64,000 bases of DNA, from the NCBI GenBank assembly GCA_949283375.1, contig CASDSM010000016.1, forward strand, positions 1 through 64,000. Direction: 5' to 3'. Below the pieces are notes generated by a model. The model was not told where the DNA came from, did no database searches, and was given only the letters and a program-made list of their open reading frames with translations. The stretch's first letter is position 1; each line of letters opens with the position of its first letter. Made by a program: the position numbers and the translations under genes. Origin of the DNA: an uncultured Eubacteriales bacterium (lineage in GTDB: Bacteria > Bacillota > Clostridia > Oscillospirales > Oscillospiraceae). Positions 42,274-53,875 of this stretch are shown here, one piece after another.

Positions 42274-43446
42274 TCAGGCGCGGAGCATGCCGCTTGCCTC
42301 CACGGCGGCGATCATCTCCTCCATCTGCGCAGCGCGCAGCACCAGTGCAAAGCGGACGTGCCCCTCGCCGAGGGAGCCGAACGCCGAGCCGGGGGTGCAG
42401 AGCACGCCGGTGCGCTCGAGCAGCTGAAAGCAGAACTCCACCGAGTTGGAATATCCGGTCGGAAGTGGCGCCCAGGCGAACATGCTGCCCTCGCTGTCCG
42501 GCACATCCCAGCCGATGCGCCGGAAGCCGCCGCACAGGGCGTCCCGGCGGCGCTGATAGCTCTTGCGCCTCCAGGCGACGCCGTCCTGCGGGCCGTTGAG
42601 CGCGGCGATGGCGGCGTACTGGACCGGCTTGAAGATGCCGTAGTCGATCTGGCTGCGCAGGGTGGCGAATTTCCGGATGATCTCCCGGTTGCCCAAGGCG
42701 AACGAGATGCGCGCGCCGGTCAGGCAGTAGCTCTTGGAGAGGGAGTTGAACTCGATACCGACCTCCTTTGCGCCCGGGAAGGAGAGGAAGGAGGGGGCCT
42801 CATGGCCGTCGTAGACGATCTCGGAATAGGCGTTGTCGTGGATGATGATGATCTGGTTGCGCCGGGCGAAGTCGATCAGGTCGAGGTAAAAGCTCGCCGG
42901 CGCGGTCCGGCAGACGGGGTTGGCTGGATAGGAGACCACCATCACCTTCGCCCGGCGGGCGATCTCCGCCGGGATGGCGTCCAGGTTGGGCAGATAGTTG
43001 TTCTCCGGCAGCAGGTCATAGGGGACGACCTGCGCCCCGCAGAGCTGTGGACCCACCTCAAAGATGGGGTAACCCGGATTGGGCGCGAGGACGATGTCGC
43101 CCGGATCGCAGAGCGCCCAGGCGATGTGGGCCATTCCCTCCTGGGTGCCGTTCACGCTGGTGATCTCATCCGGCTCCAGCGTGACCTCATAGCGCCGGAA
43201 ATACCAGCCCTGCACCGCCTGGATCAGCTCCGGGAGATCGGCCAGCGCATAGGTGTAGTTCTCCGGCAGGCGGACGGCTTCCTCCATCGCGTGGATGACA
43301 TGCGGGTCAGGCTCGAAGTCGGGTGTGCCGACGGAGAGATTCCAGACCGGCTTGCCCGCGCGCAGGCGCTCGTTCTTCTTCTCGTTGAGCACGCTGAAGA
43401 TGCCCGGCTGGAAGGACGCCATACGGGACGCAAATTGAAGTTCCAT
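42274..43446 (-). CDS. PLP-dependent aminotransferase, class I/II
   Basis: The 390-residue fold-type I aminotransferase has the PLP Lys in NSLSKSYCLTGARISFALG (about 235), NPGYPIFEVGPQLCGA and SYPANPVCRTAP. The overall pattern resembles the LL-diaminopimelate aminotransferase/DapL-like and AspC-like group. The exact amino acid substrate cannot be read. It lies 46 bp after ligA on the same strand. Confidence 0.87.
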   Translation of the reverse strand: MELQFASRMASFQPGIFSVLNEKKNERLRAGKPVWNLSVGTPDFEPDPHVIHAMEEAVRLPENYTYALADLPELIQAVQGWYFRRYEVTLEPDEITSVNGTQEGMAHIAWALCDPGDIVLAPNPGYPIFEVGPQLCGAQVVPYDLLPENNYLPNLDAIPAEIARRAKVMVVSYPANPVCRTAPASFYLDLIDFARRNQIIIIHDNAYSEIVYDGHEAPSFLSFPGAKEVGIEFNSLSKSYCLTGARISFALGNREIIRKFATLRSQIDYGIFKPVQYAAIAALNGPQDGVAWRRKSYQRRRDALCGGFRRIGWDVPDSEGSMFAWAPLPTGYSNSVEFCFQLLERTGVLCTPGSAFGSLGEGHVRFALVLRAAQMEEMIAAVEASGMLRA

Positions 43447-43491
43447 GAAACAACGCTCCTCTTCTCTATGGTCTGTATCAAAACATGCGGC

Positions 43492-46279
<2,788 letters not shown>

Positions 46280-46288
46280 TGGGAAGGA

Positions 46289-47542
46289 TTATCCCTTCAG
46301 CAGCTCCTCCACCGCGAGGAGGATGCCGGTCTTGCCCGACTCATAGGTCAGGCCGCCCTGGAGGTAGACGGTGTAGGGCGGGCGCATCGGCGCGTCGGCG
46401 GAGAGCTCGATGGAGGCCCCCTGAATGAACGCGCCCGCCGCCATGATGACCGGCACATCATAGCCCGGCATATCCCACGGCACCGGCGTCACGAAGCTGT
46501 CCACCGGAGAGCCGGACTGGATGCCCCGGCAGAACCGCTCCACCCCCTCTGGTGTGTGCAGGGAGATCATCTGGATGATGTCGTGGCGCGTCTGGTCCGA
46601 GCGCGGCTCGGTGTCATAGCCGAGCAGCTCCATGATCTTCGCGGCGAAGACCGCCGTCTTGAGCGCCTGCGCGACGGTGTGGGGCGCGAGGAAGAGGCCC
46701 TGATAGAGCGCGCGGTTGTTGCCCAAGGTGGAGCCGCATTCACGGCCAATGCCGGGGACGGTGAGGCGGAAGGAGGCGCGCTCCACCAGCTCCTTCCGGC
46801 CGCAGATATATCCGCCCGTCGGGGCGAGGCCGCCGCCGGGGTTCTTGATCAGGCTGCCGACGATCAGGTCTGCCCCCACCTCGGAGGGCTCGGTCCGCTC
46901 GACGAACTCGCCATAGCAGTTGTCCACCACGCACACGGCGCCCGGGTTGACTGACTTCACGATGGAGATCAGTTCCCCGATCTCCGCGACAGAGAGGGAG
47001 GCGCGGGTCGCATAGCCCTTGGAGCGCTGGATGAGGACCGCCTTTACCCGCGCATCCGCCGCCATCTCGGCCAGGCGGGCATGGTCCGGGGTGTTTTCCC
47101 GGGAAATGGGGACCTCGCGGTACTCCACGCCATAGCGCTTCAGGCTGAGGGGATAGTCCCCCGAGATACCGATGACGCCGTGGATGGTGTCATACGGCGC
47201 GCCGACGGCGGAGAGGAGGACGTCCCCCGGCTCCAGCACGCCGTAGAGGCAGGAAGCGATGGCGTGCGTCCCGTTGACAAACTGGATGCGCACCAGCGCG
47301 TCCTCTGTGCCGAAGAGATCGGCGTAGACCCGGTCGAGGGTGTCCCGGCCGAGGTCGTCATAGCCGTAGCCGGTGGTCCCGGCAAAGCAGGCCTCCGCCA
47401 CGCGGTGGTTCTGGAAGGCGGCGAGCACCTTGCGGCTGTTGTACTCTGCGATCTCGTCGATGGCGTCGAACTGGGCGCGCAGTCCGGACTGGGCCTCGCG
47501 GGCCAGGGCGAGCACGCGCTCGGAGAGCTGAAGCTGACTCAT
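46289..47542 (-). CDS. methionine gamma-lyase family (aluminium-resistance-type) PLP protein
   Basis: The product is 417 residues. The N-terminal FAGTTGYGYDDLGRDTLDRVYA, FVNGTHAI and the PLP Lys in IVGSLIKNPGGGLAPTGGYI are hallmarks of the YnbB/aluminium-resistance family of Cys/Met-metabolism PLP enzymes. Activity is not established for most members; C-S lyase is expected. Its start overlaps the upstream M42 peptidase stop as ATGA, so it belongs to the same transcription unit as the three M42 peptidase genes. Confidence 0.88.
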   Translation of the reverse strand: MSQLQLSERVLALAREAQSGLRAQFDAIDEIAEYNSRKVLAAFQNHRVAEACFAGTTGYGYDDLGRDTLDRVYADLFGTEDALVRIQFVNGTHAIASCLYGVLEPGDVLLSAVGAPYDTIHGVIGISGDYPLSLKRYGVEYREVPISRENTPDHARLAEMAADARVKAVLIQRSKGYATRASLSVAEIGELISIVKSVNPGAVCVVDNCYGEFVERTEPSEVGADLIVGSLIKNPGGGLAPTGGYICGRKELVERASFRLTVPGIGRECGSTLGNNRALYQGLFLAPHTVAQALKTAVFAAKIMELLGYDTEPRSDQTRHDIIQMISLHTPEGVERFCRGIQSGSPVDSFVTPVPWDMPGYDVPVIMAAGAFIQGASIELSADAPMRPPYTVYLQGGLTYESGKTGILLAVEELLKG

Positions 47543-48549
47543 ACCGCCTCCAGCCTCCGCTCGCACAGCGCCGCCACCAGACGGACGCAGGCGTCGATGT
47601 CGCGCAGGTCGCACAGCTCGCCGGAGGTGTGGGTATAGCGGCAGGGGATGGAGACGCCGCCGGTGACGACGCCGCCCCGGCTTGCGCGGATGGGGCCGCC
47701 GTCCGTGCCGCCGCAGGTGAGTAGGTCGCTCTGGCAGGGGATCTCCCCCTCGCGGGCGAGGTCGCGCAGGAGTTGGACCATCTGCGGATGGCAGAGGACG
47801 GACCGGTCCATCACCTTGATCGCCGCGCCCTTGCCGAGTGCCGCGGTCCCCTCATGCTGGCTGCCGGGCACGTCGTCCGGGCAGGTGACGTCCACGGCCA
47901 GTCCGTAGTCCGGCTCAAGGGCGAAGGCGGCGGGCTGTGCGCCGCGCGTGCCCACCTCCTCCTGGACGGTGAAGACAAAGCAGAGGTCGTTTGCCGGCTG
48001 CGCGACGCGGGCCATCGCCTGGAGCAGGACCAGGCATCCGGCGCGGTTGTCCAGATAGTTTCCGCAGACCCGGTGCTCCCCCATCCGGACCAGGGAGGGG
48101 GCAAAGGCGGCGGTGTCGCCGGCCTGGATCAGCCGGCGGGCCTCCGCCTCGTCCGCCGCGCCGAGGTCGAGATAGAGGTCGCCGCGCTTGGGAGAGGGGA
48201 GCTTGTCCTCATTTGCGCAGCAAAGGGCGGCCGCGCCGCCGCGGAAGCGAAAGCGCTGTCCGAGCAGGTCGGAGACCGCCAATCCGCCCAGATTGGCGAA
48301 CTGGACATAGCCCTCCTTGTCGATATGGGTGGCGATGACGCCGACCGAGTCCATGTGGGCGGCCAGCATCAGCCGGGGGCCGGGACCCTTTTTGTGTGCG
48401 ATCAGGTTGCCCATGACGTCGGTATAGATCTCGTCACAGTACGGCTCGGCCAGCGAGGCGAGGAGGGAGCGGATCTCCCCCTCGTCGCCGGAGACGCCGT
48501 GGGCGGCGGTCAGTTGGCCGAGCAGAGCGGCGGTGTCAAACAGGTTCAT
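47539..48549 (-). CDS. M42-family aminopeptidase (third of three)
   Basis: The 336-residue protein carries the M42 metal and catalytic motifs: AAHMDSVG (zinc His), YLDNRAGC (bridging Asp), QEEVGTRGAQ (catalytic Glu and zinc Glu), VDVTCPDD and a late CRYTHTSGE His. M42 peptidases form tetrahedral dodecamers that trim peptides from the N-terminus in the cytoplasm. It abuts the next M42 gene with no gap. Sequence differs clearly from its two neighbours, so the trio is an old duplication. Confidence 0.92.
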   Translation of the reverse strand: MNLFDTAALLGQLTAAHGVSGDEGEIRSLLASLAEPYCDEIYTDVMGNLIAHKKGPGPRLMLAAHMDSVGVIATHIDKEGYVQFANLGGLAVSDLLGQRFRFRGGAAALCCANEDKLPSPKRGDLYLDLGAADEAEARRLIQAGDTAAFAPSLVRMGEHRVCGNYLDNRAGCLVLLQAMARVAQPANDLCFVFTVQEEVGTRGAQPAAFALEPDYGLAVDVTCPDDVPGSQHEGTAALGKGAAIKVMDRSVLCHPQMVQLLRDLAREGEIPCQSDLLTCGGTDGGPIRASRGGVVTGGVSIPCRYTHTSGELCDLRDIDACVRLVAALCERRLEAV

Positions 48550-49584
48550 TTATTCTACTTCCTCCCGGGCCACTGCCTCGATGAACAGGCGGGCCAGATG
48601 GTAAAGATGTTCGCAGTCGGAGATGGAGGCCACGCTGGACGGGGCGTGCAGATAGCGCACCGGGGCGGCGAGGCCCGCCACGCGCACGCCGGAGCGGCTG
48701 CGCTGGAAGGCGCGGGCGTCGGTGCCGCCGGAGATGGTCTCTTTCATCTGCCAGGGGATCTGGTGCTCCTCCGCCAGCGCGCGCAGAAGCTCGAACAGAG
48801 CGCGGTCATAGATGGTCCGCCGGTCCATGTGGGCGAGCACGGGCCCTTTCCCCACCTGGCAGACACGGCTGCCGCCCTCCAGCCCGGGGAGGTCAGCGGC
48901 GGTGGTGCCCTCCACGATGAGGGCGATCTCCGGACGGGCGGAGAAGGCTGCGGCGAGCGCGCCGCGCGTGCCCACCTCCTCCTGGGCGGTGAAGACAAAG
49001 GTGACGTCCATGGGCAGGTCCTCCCGGAGCAGGCCGAGCAGCACCGCGCAGCCCACGCGGTCGTCGATCGCCTTGGCCTTGAGCAGGCCGGAGCCGAACG
49101 CGAGCACGTCATCGGAGAAGACCGCCACGTCCCCCAGCTCGACCAGCGCGCGCGCCTCCTCCGCGCTGGCGCAGCCGATATCCAGGTAGAGCTTGTCGCG
49201 CGGCGGCACCTTCTCGCGCTCCTTGCGGGTGGTGAGGTGGATGGGCTTCATCCCCACCACGGCGGGGACGCGGTTCGGGCCGATCCAGACTGGCTTTCCG
49301 ATCACCACCGGACGGTTGATGCCGCCGACAAACTGGAAGCCGAGGGTGCCGTCGTCGTGGATCCGGTCCACCATCAATCCGACCTCGTCCATGTGGGCGG
49401 CCAGGAGCAGCTTGCCCGGGGCGGAGCGCGCGCCGCGCTTTGTCACGATCAGGTTGCCGAGGGCGTCCACGCGCAGTTCGGAGGCGTAGGGGGCCGCCTG
49501 ATCGCGCAGCCAGTTGCGCACCGCCTCTTCCCGGCTGGAGACGCCGGAGAGGCGGCAGAGCTGTTTCAGGTCGTCGAGCAGCAC
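48550..49584 (-). CDS. M42-family aminopeptidase (second of three)
   Basis: The 344-residue product has AAHMDEVG, AIDDRVGCAVL, QEEVGTRGALAA, GTDARAFQRS and RYLHAPSS. All metal ligands of the M42/glutamyl aminopeptidase family are visible. It overlaps the upstream M42 gene by 19 bp. It probably shares mixed dodecamers or complementary specificity with its neighbours (inference). Confidence 0.92.
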   Translation of the reverse strand: MLLDDLKQLCRLSGVSSREEAVRNWLRDQAAPYASELRVDALGNLIVTKRGARSAPGKLLLAAHMDEVGLMVDRIHDDGTLGFQFVGGINRPVVIGKPVWIGPNRVPAVVGMKPIHLTTRKEREKVPPRDKLYLDIGCASAEEARALVELGDVAVFSDDVLAFGSGLLKAKAIDDRVGCAVLLGLLREDLPMDVTFVFTAQEEVGTRGALAAAFSARPEIALIVEGTTAADLPGLEGGSRVCQVGKGPVLAHMDRRTIYDRALFELLRALAEEHQIPWQMKETISGGTDARAFQRSRSGVRVAGLAAPVRYLHAPSSVASISDCEHLYHLARLFIEAVAREEVE

Positions 49585-50621
49585 AGGGCATCCTCCTCTC
49601 CAATGCCGCGCAGGAAGGCGGCCAGCAACCGGGCGGTCTGCTCGGCGTCTTCGGCGGAGATGACCTCCAGCGGGGTGTGCATGTATTTCAGCGGCAGGGA
49701 GACCAGGGCGACGGGCACGCCCTCGCGCGCGGCCTGCATCCCCCAGCCGTTCGTGCCGGTCTCACCGGCCATCACCTCGGGGTTCCAGGCGATGCCCTCC
49801 GCCTCCGACACGCGGCGCAGTCGGCGCACCATCCAGTGGGCGCAGTTGGGGCCGATGCCGGTGGCGGGGCCCTTGCCCAGTTCGTAGCCGGTCTCCTTCG
49901 GGCCGTCGTGCGTCCTGGCAAAGGTCACGTCCACGGCGACGGCGCAGTCGGGCGCGATGGCAAAGGTGGCCGTCAGCGCCCCGGCACCCGAGGTCTCCTC
50001 CAGGCAGGAGCCGAGCACATAGAGGTCCACGTCCAGCGTCTCCTCCCGCAGCAGCTCGAGCGTGCGCAGCAGGACGGCGAAGCAGGCGCGGTCGTCCAGG
50101 CTCTTCCCGGCGATTTGGCCGTTGGCCAGACGGAGCAGCTCCTGGCGGTAGACGACGGGGGTCCCGATGGGGACGGCGCGCTCCGCCTCCTCCTGGCTTA
50201 TGCCGATGTCAATGCGCAGCTCGCGCGTGGGCACGGACTTGTCCGCCTCGCCCGGCTGCATGATGTGCGGCGGCTTGACGGCGACGACGCCGAAGCACGG
50301 CGGTTCGGTCAGAACGGTGACTTCCCGGTCCGGGAGCACGCGCGGGTCGATGCCGCCGAGGGTGTCAAAGCGCAGAAAGCCGTCCTCCCAGCCGGTGACG
50401 ATCATGCCGACCTCGTCCAGATGCGCGTCCAGAAGGACCTTTTTCGCCCCGGGGCGGCCGCAGCGGCGCAGGGCAAGCACATTGCCCTGCCGGTCGGTCC
50501 ACACCTCGTCCGCCAGCGGCGCGAGCAGTCCTGCCGCGGCCTCTACCGCGGGCCACTCAAAGCCGGAGGGACCGGGGGCGGAGCAGAGCGTCTCCAATGT
50601 CTCAAACAGATCCAATTCCAA
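49566..50621 (-). CDS. M42-family aminopeptidase (first of three)
   Basis: The 351-residue product has LDAHLDEVG, LDDRACFAVL, EETSGAGAL, VDVTFARTHD and KYMHTPLEV. The catalytic Glu pair reads EETS rather than EEVG, a variation within the family. It is 6 bp after murD and begins the peptidase trio. Confidence 0.9.
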   Translation of the reverse strand: MELDLFETLETLCSAPGPSGFEWPAVEAAAGLLAPLADEVWTDRQGNVLALRRCGRPGAKKVLLDAHLDEVGMIVTGWEDGFLRFDTLGGIDPRVLPDREVTVLTEPPCFGVVAVKPPHIMQPGEADKSVPTRELRIDIGISQEEAERAVPIGTPVVYRQELLRLANGQIAGKSLDDRACFAVLLRTLELLREETLDVDLYVLGSCLEETSGAGALTATFAIAPDCAVAVDVTFARTHDGPKETGYELGKGPATGIGPNCAHWMVRRLRRVSEAEGIAWNPEVMAGETGTNGWGMQAAREGVPVALVSLPLKYMHTPLEVISAEDAEQTARLLAAFLRGIGEEDALCCSTT

Positions 50622-50627
50622 ATTTCC

Positions 50628-52013
50628 TCACTTTGCGTCCAGGCTGCGGACAATTTCCTTGAAGGTATTGCCGCGCACCATAAAATTCTTAAACTGGTCA
50701 AACGAGGCGGAGGCGGGCGAGAGAATGACCACATCGCCCGGCTGCGCCAGCGCCCGCGCCTGCTCCACGGCCCCGGCGAAGTCCAGACCGTCGCAGATGG
50801 TCAGCTCGTCCGGGGTATAGCCCGGCGCCTGCTCCACGGCGGCGCGGATCTTCGGGGCGGTCGCCCCGGTGAGCACCAGCGCCTTTGCGTGCGCCAGGAT
50901 CTCCGGCCCCAGCGGGGCGTAGTCCAGGTGCTTGTCGTAGCCGCCGGCGATCAGGATCACCTTCTCCGGGAAGGAGCGGAGGCCCGCGATGGTCCGCGTC
51001 GGGCTGGAGGCGATGGAGTCATTGTAGTAGCGCACTCCGTCCAGCTCGCGCACCAGCTCGATCCGGTGCTCCACCCCGCCGAAGGTCCTGGCGAACGAGC
51101 GGATCACCTCGTCCGGCACGAGGCCGTCCACTGCCGCGATGGCGGCCATATAGTTCTCCTGATTGTGGACGCCGGGCAGGAGGATGTCCTCGAGCGGCAG
51201 CACGGGGCGGCTGCCCCTGACGGTGATCACGCCGTCCTCGATAGTGACGCCGGAGTCGATCTCCGTCTGGCGGGCAAACCAGGTGACGCTTCCCTTTGCC
51301 TTGGGGGCGAAGGAGCGGGTATAGTCGTTGTCGTGGTTGAGCACCAGCCTGCCGCCCTCGTTCTGCCAGAGATAGATGTTCTCCTTGGCGGCGACGTACT
51401 CCTCCATCCCCCGGTGGATGTCCAGATGGTTGGGGGCGAGATTGGTGATGACGGCGATCTCCGGCGAGGCGTGCATCGTCATGAGCTGGAAGGAGGAGAG
51501 CTCGAGCACGGCGTAGTCCTCCGGGCGCATCCGGCCGGTCTCGGCGAGCAGAGGCTTGCCGATGTTGCCGCCGAGGTGGACGGTGTGGCCAGCGGCCTCG
51601 AGGAGGCGGGCGATGATGGTGGTGGTGGTCGTCTTGCCGTCCGAGCCGGTCACGGCGATCATGTGGCAGGGGCAGACGTCAAAGAAGACCTCCATCTCCG
51701 AGGTGAGGCGGCTGCCGCGCGCGACGGCCTGTTGAAAGGCGGGCAGATCGGGGCGGATGCCGGGCGAGCGGAAGATATAGTCCTGGTCCAGGCCGTCCAG
51801 ATAGTGCTCTCCCATCTGGAGCCGGACGCCGAGCGCGCGCAGCTCATCGAGCAGCGCATCGTTGCCGAACAACGCGGGAGCAGCCTTGTCACAGGCGGTC
51901 ACCTGCACACCGTGCTCCGCGAGCAGGCGGATGAGCGGCGTGTTGGAGACGCCAATGCCGATGACGGCGACGGTCTTGTGCCGGAGCGAATCCAGCCAAC
52001 CGGAAAAGGTCAT
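50628..52013 (-). CDS. murD: UDP-N-acetylmuramoylalanine-D-glutamate ligase
   Basis: The product is 461 residues from ATG (MTFSGWLDSLRHKTVAVIG) behind GGGAGG. The ATP loop is GSDGKTTTTT (about 115-124), followed by NLAPNHLDIH, ENYMAAIAAVDGL and FGGVEHRIELV. All are MurD marks. It adds D-Glu to UDP-MurNAc-L-Ala in the cytoplasmic stage of peptidoglycan synthesis. It stands apart from a dcw cluster, next to the peptidase trio. Confidence 0.95.
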   Translation of the reverse strand: MTFSGWLDSLRHKTVAVIGIGVSNTPLIRLLAEHGVQVTACDKAAPALFGNDALLDELRALGVRLQMGEHYLDGLDQDYIFRSPGIRPDLPAFQQAVARGSRLTSEMEVFFDVCPCHMIAVTGSDGKTTTTTIIARLLEAAGHTVHLGGNIGKPLLAETGRMRPEDYAVLELSSFQLMTMHASPEIAVITNLAPNHLDIHRGMEEYVAAKENIYLWQNEGGRLVLNHDNDYTRSFAPKAKGSVTWFARQTEIDSGVTIEDGVITVRGSRPVLPLEDILLPGVHNQENYMAAIAAVDGLVPDEVIRSFARTFGGVEHRIELVRELDGVRYYNDSIASSPTRTIAGLRSFPEKVILIAGGYDKHLDYAPLGPEILAHAKALVLTGATAPKIRAAVEQAPGYTPDELTICDGLDFAGAVEQARALAQPGDVVILSPASASFDQFKNFMVRGNTFKEIVRSLDAK

Positions 52014-52214
52014 GAAAATGCCTCCCAAATTCCAAAGTCATCCCTCCTGCCTCCACCGGAGACGGGAGCCGCCCTGAAAAGGACGGAAATTCAATCAGAC
52101 CACATTATAGCCTACCGGACGGGGAAATTCAAGGCGGTGTTTTGTCGCCTCCTTGCAAAGAAGATACGGCTATGGTAGGATGATGATACATTCAAAAAAG
52201 AGGAGGCATACACC

Positions 52215-52535
52215 ATGATCGTCACGACAACCCCCTCCGTGCAGGGAAAGCGGATCGTCGCATATCGCGGCATCGTCTTTGGCGAAGTGGTCGCCGGCGT
52301 GGATTTCGTCCGGGACTTTGCCGCCGGACTGACCAATTTCTTTGGCGGCCGCTCCGGCTCGTATGAGGAGGAGCTGGTCAACGCCCGCGAGACCGCCCTG
52401 CGCGAGCTGGAGGCGAGGGCCGCTGAGCGCGGGGCGAACGCCGTGGTGGGCGTCGATGTGGACTATGAGGTGCTCGGGGCGAACAACGGGATGCTGATGG
52501 TCTCCGCTTCCGGCACGGCGGTGGTGGTGGAGTAA
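52215..52535 (+). CDS. ybjQ: YbjQ/UPF0145 family protein
   Basis: The 106-residue product starts [14 protein letters not shown], with [12 protein letters not shown] and [29 protein letters not shown], the conserved UPF0145 core. The family forms pentamers and binds metals in some members; cellular role unclear. It is flanked by murD (divergent) and RNase P RNA. Ribosome site AGAGGAGG precedes the ATG. Confidence 0.9.
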   Translation: MIVTTTPSVQGKRIVAYRGIVFGEVVAGVDFVRDFAAGLTNFFGGRSGSYEEELVNARETALRELEARAAERGANAVVGVDVDYEVLGANNGMLMVSASGTAVVVE

Positions 52536-52542
52536 CGCTTTC

Positions 52543-52571
52543 TTGACATTTCGGCGGCTATCCGGTACAAT
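52543..52571 (+). promoter_or_regulatory. sigma-A promoter of RNase P RNA
   Basis: TTGACA (52543-52548), a 17-bp spacer and TACAAT (52566-52571) form a near-perfect promoter. It ends 7 bp before the predicted RNA 5' end. Confidence 0.92.
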
Positions 52572-52578
52572 AGCACCT

Positions 52579-52921
52579 GCAAGTGGGCTGGACAGCCGCG
52601 CGCACGGGGCGAAAGGCCCATGCGTGAGGAAAGTCCGGGCTCCATAGGGCAAGGATAACGGGTAACGCCCGCCGAAGGCGACTTCAGGACAAGTGCAACA
52701 GAGATATACCGCCCCGCTCTGCGGGGTAAGGGTGGAAAGGCGAGGTAAGAGCTCACCGGCCGACTGGGAACTGCTCGGCCCTGTAAACTCTATCCGGAGC
52801 AACACCGTGGAGGGACATATGGCTGGCCCGGCCGTCCCGGGGAGGTGGCTAGAGCCTGGCGGCAACGTCAGGTCGAGATAGATGGCTGTCAAAACAGAAC
52901 CCGGCTTACAGGCCCGCTTGC
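52579..52921 (+). ncRNA. rnpB: RNase P RNA component (bacterial class A-like)
   Basis: The conserved core GAGGAAAGTCCGGGCTC (about 52622) and the late ACAGAACCCGGCTTA (about 52894) are RNase P hallmarks. The ends GCAAGTGGGC and GCCCGCTTGC pair perfectly as helix P1, fixing the limits. It cleaves the 5' leader of pre-tRNAs. About 343 nt is a usual length. A strong promoter precedes it and a terminator follows. Confidence 0.97.
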
Positions 52922-52922
52922 A

Positions 52923-52973
52923 GACACAGGAGAACCGCACGGCGCTCGCCGCCGCGGTTCTCCTGTGTCTTTT
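52923..52973 (+). terminator. rho-independent terminator of rnpB
   Basis: A perfect 16-bp inverted repeat (52923-52938 with 52954-52969) is followed by TTTT (52970-52973), immediately after helix P1. Confidence 0.93.
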
Positions 52974-52988
52974 GCATCCAGACAGAGC

Positions 52989-53020
52989 GCGGCCCGGCAG
53001 CGGAAAAGCTGCCGGGCCGC
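52989..53020 (-). terminator. hairpin after yebC
   Basis: A 13-bp GC-rich stem (52989-53001 with 53008-53020) lies about 27 bp after the yebC stop. No U-run follows on the minus strand, so this is a probable but imperfect terminator. Confidence 0.6.
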
Positions 53021-53046
53021 GTCGCATATGTTCTCTGACCGGAAAA

Positions 53047-53781
53047 TCAGTCCTGCTCCCAGTTGTGCCAGACGTTCTGGACGTCCTCGTCCTCCTCCAG
53101 AAGCTCGATCAGGCGCTCCATGTTGCGGATGTCCTTCTCCTCTGTCAGCTTGACGTAGTTCTGGGGGACCATCTCGATCTGCGCGCTGTCGAAGGTATAA
53201 CCGGCCGCCTCCAGCGCCTCGGTGACGTCAGAGAGATTGTCCGTGCCGGTGTAGACCACGAAGACGCCGCCGTCCACCTCCAGGTCATCCGCGCCCGCCT
53301 CGAGCGCATCCATCATGACGGTCTCCTCGTCCAGGTCCTCGTCGTCGTTGTTGAGCACGATGACGCCCTTGCGGTCAAAGCTCCAGGAGACGCAGCCGGT
53401 CGCGCCCAGGTTGCCGTTGAACTTGTCAAACAGGTGGCGGACGTTGGGGGCGGTGCGGTTGCGGTTGTCCGTCAGCGCCTCGACGATGACGGCCACGCCG
53501 GAGGGGCCGTAGCCCTCGTAGACGACGTCCTCATAGTTGTCCGTGTTGCCTGCGGCGAGCGCGCGGTCGATCGTGCGCTTGATGTTGTCCTTGGGCATGT
53601 TGACCGCCTTGGCCTTGGCGATGATGGCGGCCAGCTTGGAGTTGTTCTTGGGGTCGCCGGAGCCGCCGGTCTTGACGGCGACGATGATCTCGCGGGCGAT
53701 CTTGGTGAACGCCTGAGAGCGCTTGGCGTCCGCTGCGCCCTTGGTCTTCTGAATATTATTCCATTTGGAATGTCCCGACAT
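53047..53781 (-). CDS. yebC: YebC/PmpR-family regulator
   Basis: The 244-residue product starts MSGHSKWNNIQKTKGAADAKR, diagnostic of the family, with DNIKRTIDRALAAG and YEGYGPSGVAVIVE. YebC-type proteins are DNA-binding regulators or, by more recent work, translation factors easing proline stalls. It is monocistronic, between rnpB and the Nif3-like gene. The acidic C-terminus ending WHNWEQD is normal. Confidence 0.95.
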   Translation of the reverse strand: MSGHSKWNNIQKTKGAADAKRSQAFTKIAREIIVAVKTGGSGDPKNNSKLAAIIAKAKAVNMPKDNIKRTIDRALAAGNTDNYEDVVYEGYGPSGVAVIVEALTDNRNRTAPNVRHLFDKFNGNLGATGCVSWSFDRKGVIVLNNDDEDLDEETVMMDALEAGADDLEVDGGVFVVYTGTDNLSDVTEALEAAGYTFDSAQIEMVPQNYVKLTEEKDIRNMERLIELLEEDEDVQNVWHNWEQD

Positions 53782-53875
53782 GTTCCATTCAATCCTTCCA
53801 CTCAGTGATGGTCGATGCAAAATGCACACAGTACGATTTAATATAGCACTTTTTTCCCCTGCTGGCAAGAGGCCG

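Noticed and set aside
49440-52178. A 912-codon plus-strand open frame
   Set aside because: Antisense to the M42 peptidases and murD; same GC-driven artefact. The same holds for 42205-45504 opposite the aminotransferase and ligA, and 1782-3911 opposite the lysozyme repeats.
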